NCBI RefSeq assembly: GCF_016906305.1
Contig: NZ_JADDOL010000012.1
Span: 57,525-121,524 of the forward strand
Reading direction: 5' to 3'
Source: Alloalcanivorax marinus
GTDB taxonomy: Bacteria; Pseudomonadota; Gammaproteobacteria; Pseudomonadales; Alcanivoracaceae
DNA length: 64,000 nt
The translations under genes were made by a program, and so were the position numbers. The notes below the pieces were generated by a model that worked only from the letters and a program-made list of their open reading frames with translations, was not told the origin of the DNA and did no database searches. Every line of letters starts with the position of its first letter. Within the stretch, counting starts at the first letter, position 1. Of this stretch, positions 42,311-50,030 are shown in pieces.

Positions 42311-42389
42311 CTTGTTGTCTCCCAGTCTCGCCAACGATAAAGCCACGAAAATATCGGAATAGGGTTTCGCAATAAAGCCTTTCTTCCCC

Positions 42390-42404
42390 ATAAGCCCGGC
42401 TTAT
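42390..42404. promoter_or_regulatory. Palindrome ATAAGCC-C-GGCTTAT in a divergent promoter region
   Basis: Perfect 7-1-7 inverted repeat between the divergent isomerase and phosphatase genes. It may be an operator; regulator unknown. Confidence 0.4.
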
Positions 42405-42486
42405 TCTCCAGGATGCAAAATATCAATTTCACTAACTTAGGGGCCTGCTCTAGGCTGTTTCCATCAATGCGAGGGCACCCTATCTC

Positions 42487-43164
42487 ATGGCCGAGTTTTA
42501 CCTGGTCCGTCACGGGCAGGCCTCCTTCGGGGCCGATAACTACGACAAACTGTCCCAGCTGGGTCACCAGCAGGCGCGCTGGCTGGGCGAGTACTACCGG
42601 GAACGGGGGCTCGACTTCGACGCCCTGGTAACCGGCGACCTGGTCCGTCACGTGGAAACCGGCGAGGGCATTCTGGAGGGGTTGGGCACGCACCTGGCCG
42701 CGGATGTGCAGCCGGGCCTCAACGAATTCGATTTTCACAGCATCGTCGATGCCTACCTGAGCGCCCACCCGGACCAGGCGCCGCCGGAGGGCGCCCCCAT
42801 CGCCGCCTTCTACCGGGTGCTCAAACGGGCCATGCAGCGCTGGCAGGCGGACGGCCTGGAAGGCGCGCTGCCGGAACGCTGGGCGGGTTTCCAGGCGCGG
42901 GTGGCCGGCGCCATGGCCCACATCCAGGAGCGCTACGCGGACCGCCGGCGGGTGCTGGTGGTCAGCTCCGGTGGCGCCATCGCCATGTGGATGCGCCATA
43001 TGCTCGACACCGCGGACGACACCGTGGTGGAGCTCAATCTGCAGATTCGGAACACCGGCGTTACCCAGGGTTTCTTCAACGACAAGGTGTTCCGCCTTTC
43101 GGTGTTCAACCAGGTGCCGCACCTGGACCGGCAAGACCGCAGCGATTCCATCACTTACAGCTGA
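42487..43164 (+). CDS. Histidine phosphatase family protein
   Basis: 225-residue phosphoglycerate-mutase-like protein with a classical N-terminal [21 protein letters not shown]. The usual second-half histidine motif is replaced by [16 protein letters not shown], a pattern found in a subgroup often located beside acyl-CoA dehydrogenase and APH genes. The ACAD10/11-like dehydrogenase gene follows after 49 bases on the same strand, so a role with the phosphorylated intermediates of that pathway is possible but speculative. Confidence 0.88.
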   Translation: MAEFYLVRHGQASFGADNYDKLSQLGHQQARWLGEYYRERGLDFDALVTGDLVRHVETGEGILEGLGTHLAADVQPGLNEFDFHSIVDAYLSAHPDQAPPEGAPIAAFYRVLKRAMQRWQADGLEGALPERWAGFQARVAGAMAHIQERYADRRRVLVVSSGGAIAMWMRHMLDTADDTVVELNLQIRNTGVTQGFFNDKVFRLSVFNQVPHLDRQDRSDSITYS

Positions 43165-43213
43165 TCCCGATCATCCACAGCCGGGAGCCCGCGGGTTCCC
43201 AACGGAGACCACA

Positions 43214-44422
43214 ATGGATTTTCAATATTCGGAAAAGACCCAGGACCTGATCAACCAGGTTCGCACCTTCATCAACAACGAAGTGCTGCCCGCCGAGCAC
43301 ACCTACCACGAGCAGCTGCAAAAGAGCCCCTGGGAAACCCCGGCGGTGGTCCACGAGCTCAAGGAAAAAGCCCGCGCCAAGGGGCTGTGGAACCTGTTCC
43401 TGCCCAAGGAGCACGGTGAGTGGAGCCCGGGCCTGAGCAACCTGGAATACGCGCCCCTGGCCGAGGAAATGGGCCGCAACCATTTCGCCGCCGAGGTGTT
43501 CAACTGCTCGGCGCCGGACACCGGCAACATGGAGGTGCTGGCCAAGTACGGCAACGAGCAGCAGAAAGAGCAATGGCTCAAGCCGCTGCTGGACGGCAAG
43601 ATCCGCTCCGCCTTCGCCATGACCGAGCCGGAAGTGGCCTCCTCCGACGCCACCAACATCGAAACCTCGATCAAGCGCGACGGCGACGACTACGTGATCA
43701 ACGGCCGCAAGTTCTATATTTCCGGCGCCATGCGCAAGAGCTGCGAGATCATGATCGTGATGGGCAAGACCGACCCGGACAACCCCAATCGCCATCAGCA
43801 GCAATCGCAGATTCTGGTGCCGGTGAACACCCCCGGCGTCACCGTCAAGCGCCCGATGTACGTGCTCGGCTCCCCGGATGCCCCGGAAGGCCATGCGGAA
43901 GTCATTTTTGACAATGTACGGGTGCCCGCCGGAAACATTATTCTCGGTGAAGGTCGCGGCTTCGAGATCGCCCAGGGTCGCCTCGGCCCGGGCCGTATTC
44001 ACCACTGCATGCGTCTGATCGGCGCCGCCCAGCGTGCCCTGGAACTGATGTGCGAGCGCGCCAACACCCGCGTGGCCTTCGGCCAGCCGCTGATCAAGCA
44101 GGGCTCCGTGCGCGAGGACATCGCCAAGAGCTACTGCGAGATCGAACAGGCCCGTCTGATGACCCTGAAGGCCGCCGATCACATGGACCGCTACGGCAAC
44201 AAGGAAGCCAAGGATCTGATCGCCATGATCAAGATCGTGGCGCCGAGCATGGCGTTCCGGGTGGTGGACCGCGCCATTCAGATCCACGGCGCCGTGGGCC
44301 TCAGCCAGGACACGCCGCTGGCCGGCTTCTTCGCCTACGCCCGGACCGTGCGTCTGGCGGACGGTCCGGACCAGGTGCACATGTCCCAGCTGGGCCGCAA
44401 TCTGGCGAAGCGCTTCGAATAA
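43214..44422 (+). CDS. Acyl-CoA dehydrogenase, ACAD10/ACAD11 type
   Basis: 402-residue acyl-CoA dehydrogenase. Conserved are [66 protein letters not shown] and [21 protein letters not shown]. The C-terminal [12 protein letters not shown] (Asp383) matches human ACAD10/11, where this motif replaces the ordinary Glu site. ACAD10/11 and bacterial LvaC act after a kinase on 4-phospho-acyl-CoA; the kinase gene follows here, separated only by a REP-like pair. Inferred role: eliminating phosphate from 4-phosphoacyl-CoA. ATG chosen with ACGGAGACC ribosome site. Confidence 0.91.
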   Translation: MDFQYSEKTQDLINQVRTFINNEVLPAEHTYHEQLQKSPWETPAVVHELKEKARAKGLWNLFLPKEHGEWSPGLSNLEYAPLAEEMGRNHFAAEVFNCSAPDTGNMEVLAKYGNEQQKEQWLKPLLDGKIRSAFAMTEPEVASSDATNIETSIKRDGDDYVINGRKFYISGAMRKSCEIMIVMGKTDPDNPNRHQQQSQILVPVNTPGVTVKRPMYVLGSPDAPEGHAEVIFDNVRVPAGNIILGEGRGFEIAQGRLGPGRIHHCMRLIGAAQRALELMCERANTRVAFGQPLIKQGSVREDIAKSYCEIEQARLMTLKAADHMDRYGNKEAKDLIAMIKIVAPSMAFRVVDRAIQIHGAVGLSQDTPLAGFFAYARTVRLADGPDQVHMSQLGRNLAKRFE

Positions 44423-44446
44423 ACGCGGCGTTGACAAGAACACATC

Positions 44447-44520
44447 GTAGGAGCGGCTTCAGCCGCGAAGGCCGGGCGTCGATGATGGCGCCGGCGATTC
44501 GCGGCCGAAGCCGCTCCTAC
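44447..44520. repeat. REP-type inverted pair (REPIN-like)
   Basis: Two 23-base copies of a GTAGGAGCGGCTTC..GCCGCGAA element face each other and differ at one base; each contains its own GCGGCT-AGCCGC hairpin. This is the typical form of Pseudomonas-like REP doublets. It sits in the gap between the dehydrogenase and kinase genes and may modulate mRNA stability. Confidence 0.88.
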
Positions 44521-44543
44521 AGCCATTTCTAAGGAGGAGTGTC

Positions 44544-45575
44544 ATGTCCCAGGTGGATACCCTGGATACCGACCGTCTCACGGCGTATCTGGAAGAGCAT
44601 GTGCCCGGCTTCAAGGGGCCGATGAGCGCGGAGAAATTCGAGGGCGGCCAGTCCAACCCCACCTTCCGCATCAAGGCGGCCTCCGGAGAATACGTGCTGC
44701 GCCGGCAACCGCCGGGCAAATTGCTCAAGTCCGCCCATGCGGTGGACCGGGAATTCCGGGTAATGAACGCCCTGCGCGACAGCGACGTGCCGGTGCCGCG
44801 CATGTACCACCTGTGCGAGGACCGGGACGTGATCGGCTCCATGTTCTACGTGATGGAGTTCTGTCAGGGCCGCATCTTCTGGGACGCGGCCATTCCGGAA
44901 GTGGACAACGCCGCCCGCACCGCCATGTACACGGAAATGAACCGGGTGCTGGCGGCGCTGCACGACGTGGACCTGGACGCGGTGGGGCTCACCGATTACG
45001 GCAAGCCGGGCAGCTACTTCGAACGGCAGCTGGGCCGCTGGACCAAGCAATACCGCGCGTCCGAGATCAACCCGATCCAGGCCATGGAAGACCTGATGGC
45101 CTGGCTGGAGCAAAACCAGCCCGCCGACGACGGCCAGGTGTCCCTGGTGCACGGCGACTACCGCCTGGACAACATGATGTGGCACCCCACCGAGCCGAAG
45201 GTGATCGCCGTGCTCGATTGGGAACTGTCCACGCTCGGCCATCCGCTGGCGGACCTGGCCTACCAGTGCATGCAGCTGCGCATGCCCCCGGAGGGCGGCA
45301 ATCTGTCCGGCCTGCAGGGCAAGGACCGGCACGCGCTGGGCATCCCCACCGAGCAGGAATACGTGGCCATGTACTGTGAGCGGCGCGGCATCGACCGCAT
45401 CGACCATTGGGTATTCTATCTGGCGTTCAGCTTTTTTCGGCTGGCGGCCATCGCCCAGGGCGTGGCCAAACGGGCCCAGGAAGGCAATGCCTCCAGCAAA
45501 CGCGCCGGCTGGGCCGCCCAGGTGGTGGAACCGCTGGCCGCCATGGCCATGAAAATCGTCCGCGAGGGCGCATAA
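44544..45575 (+). CDS. APH-family phosphotransferase (LvaA/ACAD11-kinase-like)
   Basis: 343-residue kinase of the aminoglycoside-phosphotransferase fold. Catalytic motif HGDYRLDN (H203, D205, N210) and metal-binding D225 in AVLDWELSTLGHPLADLAY are present; the N-terminal FEGGQSNPTFRI and VLRRQPPGKLL are the nucleotide-binding part. This subgroup is the one fused to the dehydrogenase in animal ACAD10/11 and includes LvaA of levulinate catabolism, which phosphorylates 4-hydroxyacyl-CoA. The dehydrogenase partner is encoded directly upstream. Antibiotic modification is much less likely. Confidence 0.9.
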   Translation: MSQVDTLDTDRLTAYLEEHVPGFKGPMSAEKFEGGQSNPTFRIKAASGEYVLRRQPPGKLLKSAHAVDREFRVMNALRDSDVPVPRMYHLCEDRDVIGSMFYVMEFCQGRIFWDAAIPEVDNAARTAMYTEMNRVLAALHDVDLDAVGLTDYGKPGSYFERQLGRWTKQYRASEINPIQAMEDLMAWLEQNQPADDGQVSLVHGDYRLDNMMWHPTEPKVIAVLDWELSTLGHPLADLAYQCMQLRMPPEGGNLSGLQGKDRHALGIPTEQEYVAMYCERRGIDRIDHWVFYLAFSFFRLAAIAQGVAKRAQEGNASSKRAGWAAQVVEPLAAMAMKIVREGA

Positions 45576-45584
45576 AGAACAGAA

Positions 45585-45693
45585 GAAAGTTAAAAGTTGA
45601 AAGTTAAAAGGCGGGTCGGGCGCGGGTGCCGGAATAGGGCGCCGCACGGCACGGTTCGCGTTTCAACTTTTCACTTTTAACTTTCAACTTTTT
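45585..45693. repeat. Heptamer-array hairpin (GTTGAAA type), copy 1
   Basis: The left arm (45585-45611) is built from 7-nt units GTTAAAA/GTTGAAA. The right arm (45661-45693) is the same array in reverse complement. The 49-base loop is GC-rich. The element fills most of the gap between the kinase gene and the next SDR gene and ends just before the SDR ribosome site. Confidence 0.85.
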
Positions 45694-45705
45694 CAGGAGA
45701 GTTTT

Positions 45706-46473
45706 ATGAGCACCAACCTGTTTGATCTGAACGGCAAGATCGCCCTGGTCACCGGCGCCAGCCGGGGCATTGGCGAGGAAATCGCCAAACTGCTGGCGGA
45801 GCAGGGCGCCCACGTGATCGTCTCCAGCCGCAAGATCGACGGCTGCCAGGCGGTGGCGGACGCCATCACCGACGCCGGCGGCAGCGCCGAGGCGTTCGCC
45901 TGCCACATCGGTGAGATGGCGCAGATCGAAGCGCTCTTCGAGCACATCAAAGGGGCCCACGGAGGCAAGCTGGACATCCTGGTCAACAACGCCGCCGCCA
46001 ATCCCTACTTCGGTCATATCCTGGACACCCCGGTGGCGGCCTTCGACAAAACCGTGGACGTGAACCTGCGCGGCTATTTCTACATGTCCGTGGAAGGGGC
46101 CAAGCTGATGCGTGAAAACGGCGGCGGCGCCATCGTCAACACCGCCTCCATCAACGGCCTGTCGCCGGGCAACATGCAGGGCATCTACTCGATCTCCAAG
46201 GCGGCGGTGATCAGCATGACCAAGTCCTTCGCCCAGGAATGCGCCGAGTTCAACATCCGCGTCAACGCGCTGCTGCCCGGTCTCACCAAGACCAAGTTCG
46301 CCGGCGCCCTGTTCGAACAGGAAGCCATCTACAAAAGCGCCATCGCGCAGATTCCCATGCACCGCCACGCCGAGCCCCGCGAGATGGCCGGCACGGTGCT
46401 GTATCTGGTGTCCGATGCGTCCAGCTATGTGACCGGCGAGTGTGTGGTGGTGGACGGTGGGTTCACCATCTGA
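45706..46473 (+). CDS. SDR family oxidoreductase (DHRS4-like)
   Basis: 255-residue classical SDR: TGASRGIG cofactor motif near residue 17, NNAAANPYFG, catalytic YSISK, and the closing TGECVVVDGGFTI. NNAAANP and the C-terminal pattern resemble DHRS4-type carbonyl/hydroxyacyl dehydrogenases. It follows the kinase gene across a heptamer hairpin and probably oxidises a hydroxy intermediate. Substrate unknown. Confidence 0.9.
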   Translation: MSTNLFDLNGKIALVTGASRGIGEEIAKLLAEQGAHVIVSSRKIDGCQAVADAITDAGGSAEAFACHIGEMAQIEALFEHIKGAHGGKLDILVNNAAANPYFGHILDTPVAAFDKTVDVNLRGYFYMSVEGAKLMRENGGGAIVNTASINGLSPGNMQGIYSISKAAVISMTKSFAQECAEFNIRVNALLPGLTKTKFAGALFEQEAIYKSAIAQIPMHRHAEPREMAGTVLYLVSDASSYVTGECVVVDGGFTI

Positions 46474-46495
46474 AAGCAGTTGAGAGAGAGGTCCT

Positions 46496-47275
46496 ATGGA
46501 TCCCATACTGGATTTCACCGGCAAGGTGGCGCTGATCACCGGCGCCGCCAGTGGCTTTGGTGCTTTGCTGGCGCGGGAGCTGGGGCGGCGCGGGGCGCGG
46601 TTGGTGCTCGGCGACCTGAATATGGACGCCCTGGACAAGCTGGTGGCGGACCTGGAAGGCGAGGGCGTGACGGCCCTGGCGCGGCGCTGTGACGTGTCCA
46701 GCGAGGCGGATTGCAAGGCGCTGGTGGACACCGCCCTGGAGCACCACGGCCGCCTCGATCTGGCCGCCAACAACGCCGGCATCGCCCACGGTTTTCTGGG
46801 CATGGAAGAACTCACCGGCGAGCTGCTCGATCAGCAGATGAACGTCAATGTGAAAGGCGTGATGTTCGGCATGAAGTACCAGATCCCCGCCCTGCGCCAG
46901 GGCGGTGGCGGCGCCATTCTCAATACCAGCTCCATGGCCGGCATCGGCGGCGGGCCCAAGATCGGTGCCTACGCCGCCTCCAAACACGCGGTGATCGGTC
47001 TGACCCGCACCGCCGCCGTGGAGTGCGGTCGTAAGAACATCCGCGTCAATGCCATCTGTCCCTACTACACGCGCACGCCCATGCTGGAAGGCGAGGGGCT
47101 GGCCGGTGGCGACCAGGCGGATCAGACACTGGCGATGATGGCCGCCGGCAGCCCCATGAAGCGCATCGGCGAGCCCGAGGAAATCGTCGCGGTGATGCTG
47201 ATGCTGCTGTCGCCGGCCAATACCTATATGAACGGTCAGGCCATCGCCGTGGACGGCGGTGTCTCGGCCTATTAA
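46496..47275 (+). CDS. SDR family oxidoreductase
   Basis: 259-residue classical SDR. TGAASGFG replaces the usual GxxxGIG end (Phe in place of Ile); NNAGIAHGF, the active site YAASK and GQAIAVDGGVSAY are standard. An acidic residue after strand two (GDLNMD) predicts NAD preference. It begins 22 bases after the previous SDR gene with an AGAGAGG ribosome site, likely one transcript. Confidence 0.9.
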   Translation: MDPILDFTGKVALITGAASGFGALLARELGRRGARLVLGDLNMDALDKLVADLEGEGVTALARRCDVSSEADCKALVDTALEHHGRLDLAANNAGIAHGFLGMEELTGELLDQQMNVNVKGVMFGMKYQIPALRQGGGGAILNTSSMAGIGGGPKIGAYAASKHAVIGLTRTAAVECGRKNIRVNAICPYYTRTPMLEGEGLAGGDQADQTLAMMAAGSPMKRIGEPEEIVAVMLMLLSPANTYMNGQAIAVDGGVSAY

Positions 47276-47281
47276 TGAACA

Positions 47282-47360
47282 GTTGAAAGTTACAAGTTGA
47301 AAGTGAAAAGGGGAGCAACCTGGCCACCTTTCAACTTTTAACTTTGAACTTTCGACTTGT
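47282..47360. repeat. Heptamer-array hairpin (GTTGAAA type), copy 2
   Basis: The left arm (47282-47311) reads GTTGAAA, GTTACAA, GTTGAAA, GTGAAAA. The right arm (47327-47360) is the reverse complement of GTCGAAA, GTTCAAA, GTTAAAA, GTTGAAA. Only 15 bases separate the arms. Located between two SDR genes in the same direction. Confidence 0.85.
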
Positions 47361-47383
47361 CGCTTTTTATTCGGAGAACAACC

Positions 47384-48184
47384 ATGACGAATCGTTTGGC
47401 GGACAAGATTACCATCATCACCGGCGCCACCTCCGGCATCGGCGAGGCCACCGCGCGGCGTTTTATCGAGGAAGGCGCCACCGTGGTGCTGGCCGGCCGC
47501 TCCGAGGACAAGGGCGAGGCCCTGGCCAGGGAGCTGGGTGAGCGCGCCGTGTACAAGCGCACCGACATCATGAACGAGGACGACATCGCCGCCCTGGTGG
47601 ATTTCACCGTGGACCGGTTCGGGCGCCTGGATTGCCTGTTCAACAACGCCGGCGCCGGCGACCGTACCGGCGTGGATACCTTCGACGAAGCCGAATTCGC
47701 GCGCATCATGCGCCTGCTGATCGGCGCGCCGGCGTTCGGCATCAAGCATGCCGCCCGGGTGATGAAGGAAACCGGCGGCGGCAGCATCATCAACAACGCC
47801 AGCATCGCCGGGCACCGCCTCAACCAGGGCGGCTACCTGTATTCCGGCGCCAAGGCGGCGGTGGCGCACATGACCCGCCTGGCCGGCGCCGAACTGGGCG
47901 AATTCAATATCCGCGTCAACGCCATTTCCCCCGGCGCCGTGGCCACGCCGATCTTCTGGGGCGGCTCCCAGCGCGCGCAGAGCCTCAGCGACGAGGAAAA
48001 CCAGCGCAAGATGGAGAAGCTGCAGGCCAATCTGGCCAAGGCCACGCCGCTGCCGCGCTCCGGCCTGGCGGACGATATCGCCTTCGCGGCGGTGTTCCTG
48101 GCCAGCGACGAAGGCAGCTTCATCAACAGCCATGATCTGGTGGTGGACGGCGGGCGTATCGCCATGTTCAACGAGAAAGGCTGA
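47384..48184 (+). CDS. SDR family oxidoreductase
   Basis: 266-residue classical SDR with TGATSGIG, NNAGAGDRTG, active-site YSGAK and a C-terminal HDLVVDGGRIAMF. The motif AGRSEDKGEAL after strand two (Arg rather than Asp) suggests NADPH preference, unlike the preceding SDR. ATG chosen with TCGGAGAA ribosome site, right after heptamer hairpin 2. Confidence 0.9.
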   Translation: MTNRLADKITIITGATSGIGEATARRFIEEGATVVLAGRSEDKGEALARELGERAVYKRTDIMNEDDIAALVDFTVDRFGRLDCLFNNAGAGDRTGVDTFDEAEFARIMRLLIGAPAFGIKHAARVMKETGGGSIINNASIAGHRLNQGGYLYSGAKAAVAHMTRLAGAELGEFNIRVNAISPGAVATPIFWGGSQRAQSLSDEENQRKMEKLQANLAKATPLPRSGLADDIAFAAVFLASDEGSFINSHDLVVDGGRIAMFNEKG

Positions 48185-48208
48185 TGATGGCTGAATAAGG
48201 AGAACAAA

Positions 48209-49129
48209 ATGTCCAACTACACAGTCATCACCGACGGGCTCCTTTTCCCGGAGGGGCCCATCGCCATGCCCGACGGCACTTTCATCGTGGTGGAAATCGC
48301 CGCCGGCCGGTTGACCCGGGTGCACCCGGATGGCCGCAAGGAAACCATCGCCGAGCCCGGTGGTGGCCCCAATGGCGCGGCCATCGGGCCGGACGGCGCC
48401 TGCTACGTGTGCAACAACGGTGGCATGCAGTTCCACGAGAAGGACGGGCTGCTGTTGCCCGGCGATATGCCCGAGGATTATTCCGGCGGGCGCATCGAGC
48501 GCATCGACCTGGACACCGGCAAGGTGGAGGTGCTGTACACGGAAGTGAACGGTGAGCCGCTCAAGGGCCCCAACGACATCGTGTTCGATAAACAGGGCGG
48601 TTTCTGGTTCACCGACCTGGGCAAGGGCCGGGGCCGCAGCCAGGACCGGGGCGGTTTGTACTACGCCCGCATCGACGGTTCCTTTATCCGTGAAGCGGTG
48701 TTTCCAATTCCCACCGCCAACGGCGTCGGGCTGTCGCCGGACGAGAAGACCGTGTACGTGGCCGATACCCTGCCGGGCCGGCTGTGGGCCATGGACATCA
48801 TCGGTGAAGGGGAGGTGGCGCGCCCGCCGGGGCCGCGCCGGCCGGGGCGCCTGGTGGGGCAGCCCTCGGAGTTCTGTTACTTCGATTCCCTGGCGGTGGA
48901 CGCCGACGGCAACATCTGCGTGGCCACCATCTACCATTCCGGCATCACCATCTTCTCGCCGGACGGGGCCAGCATCCGCCATGTGCCCACCGACGATCTG
49001 GTGACCACCAACATCTGCTTCGGCGGCGCCGATCTGCGCACCGCCTTCATTACCCTGTCCAGCGCCGGCAAACTGGTATCCATGCCCTGGGAGCGGCCGG
49101 GGCTGCCGCTGAACTTTCTGAACGTCTGA
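48209..49129 (+). CDS. SMP-30/gluconolactonase family lactonase
   Basis: 306-residue six-bladed beta-propeller of the SMP-30/gluconolaconase/LRE-like family. Metal-ligand motifs are LLFPEGPIAMPDG (Glu), PNGAAIGPDG and LKGPNDIVFDKQGGFWFTD (Asn), and ANGVGLSPDEKTVYVADT (Asp). These enzymes open lactones to hydroxy acids with a divalent metal. No signal peptide. Beside the kinase and ACAD10/11-like genes, a gamma-lactone giving a 4-hydroxy acid is an attractive substrate, but this is inference. Confidence 0.9.
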   Translation: MSNYTVITDGLLFPEGPIAMPDGTFIVVEIAAGRLTRVHPDGRKETIAEPGGGPNGAAIGPDGACYVCNNGGMQFHEKDGLLLPGDMPEDYSGGRIERIDLDTGKVEVLYTEVNGEPLKGPNDIVFDKQGGFWFTDLGKGRGRSQDRGGLYYARIDGSFIREAVFPIPTANGVGLSPDEKTVYVADTLPGRLWAMDIIGEGEVARPPGPRRPGRLVGQPSEFCYFDSLAVDADGNICVATIYHSGITIFSPDGASIRHVPTDDLVTTNICFGGADLRTAFITLSSAGKLVSMPWERPGLPLNFLNV

Positions 49130-49136
49130 ACGGCGA

Positions 49137-49162
49137 GGCATCGCGGCGTCGGCCGCGATGCC
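49137..49162. terminator. Hairpin between convergent genes
   Basis: GGCATCGCGG and CCGCGATGCC form a 10-bp stem around a 6-base loop between the lactonase and crotonase-family stop codons. It may serve both directions; the T-run is weak. Confidence 0.6.
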
Positions 49163-49168
49163 GTCGTT

Positions 49169-50017
49169 TCAGACGCCGCCCTTCACTTCACCGGCCAGCG
49201 GTGGCAGCGGTGTGAAGTCGCCCTCGCCACCCTGCTTGCCGGCCTCGATGGCGGCCTGCACTTCTTCCACGTGCAGCATGCCGGCGTTCCAGGTCACCAC
49301 ATAATCCAGAGCATCGGCGGTGTTGTGGTCGCGGGCGTAGGTGATCATGCGCTTGCAACCGTGCACCGCCAGCGGCGACTTGCCGGCGATCTCCCGGGCC
49401 ACCGCCAGCGCTTTCTCCAGGGCCGCCTCGCGGTCGTCCAGCACCGCGTTGAACAAGCCCCGGCGTTCCGCTTCCGCGGCGTCCATGCGCCGGCCGGTGT
49501 AGGCCAGCTCGCGGACGATGCCCTCCGGCAGCAGCTTGCACAGCCGTGGGAAGGTGCCCACGTCGGCGGTCAGCCCCACGTTGATTTCGTAGATGGTGAG
49601 AAAGGCGTCGGCGCTGGCGTAGCGCAGGTCGCAGGCACTGATCAGGTCCACGCCGCCGCCGATGCAGCCGCCGTGCAGCGCGGCGATCACCGGCACGCGG
49701 CAGTCCTCCAGGGCGCTGAAGCTTTGCTGCATCAGCGCCGTGTGCTGGCGGAAGCGCGCCGCTTTCTGTACCCGGGCGGTGCGGTCCGCCGGGTCCGGCG
49801 GCGCGCCGAACATGCCCAGGTCCAGGCCAGCGGTAAAGTGCTTGCCGTTGGCGTTGATGACGATGGCGCGCACGCCACCGTCACCGTCCAGGGCACGCAC
49901 CGCCGCCGGCAGTTCGTTCCAGAAGTCCGCGTTCATGGCGTTGAGCTGATCGGGCCGGTCCAGGGTGATCAGCGCCACGCCCCGGTCCACGGACACGGTC
50001 AGGGTCTGGTAGGTCAT
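49169..50017 (-). CDS. Delta3,5-delta2,4-dienoyl-CoA isomerase-like crotonase
   Basis: 282-residue crotonase-fold protein. HGGCIGGGVDLISACDLRY followed by EINVGLTADVGTFPRL closely matches peroxisomal ECH1. The acidic trio D124, E144 and D152 keeps the spacing (20 and 8 residues) of the three acidic residues of rat dienoyl-CoA isomerase. It should reposition conjugated double bonds in poly-unsaturated acyl-CoA. ATG at 50017 is preferred; a GTG two codons upstream is possible. The aldehyde dehydrogenase gene lies just upstream on the same strand. Confidence 0.89.
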   Translation of the reverse strand: MTYQTLTVSVDRGVALITLDRPDQLNAMNADFWNELPAAVRALDGDGGVRAIVINANGKHFTAGLDLGMFGAPPDPADRTARVQKAARFRQHTALMQQSFSALEDCRVPVIAALHGGCIGGGVDLISACDLRYASADAFLTIYEINVGLTADVGTFPRLCKLLPEGIVRELAYTGRRMDAAEAERRGLFNAVLDDREAALEKALAVAREIAGKSPLAVHGCKRMITYARDHNTADALDYVVTWNAGMLHVEEVQAAIEAGKQGGEGDFTPLPPLAGEVKGGV

Positions 50018-50030
50018 GCTCACCTCACGC

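Noticed and set aside
44544..45575. Aminoglycoside resistance kinase
   Set aside because: The APH fold is shared, but the N-terminal and DWELSTLGHPLADLAY motifs and the ACAD10/11-type neighbour fit the acyl-CoA kinase group.
45585..45693. Ordinary intrinsic terminator
   Set aside because: The arms are AT-rich with unit structure, the loop is about 50 bases, and no T-run follows a GC stem. Termination may still occur but does not explain the heptamer pattern.
46463..49141. An open frame of about 890 codons antisense to three SDR genes and the lactonase
   Set aside because: Same explanation: complementary-frame openness of GC-rich coding sequence. The plus-strand genes show full family motifs and ribosome sites.
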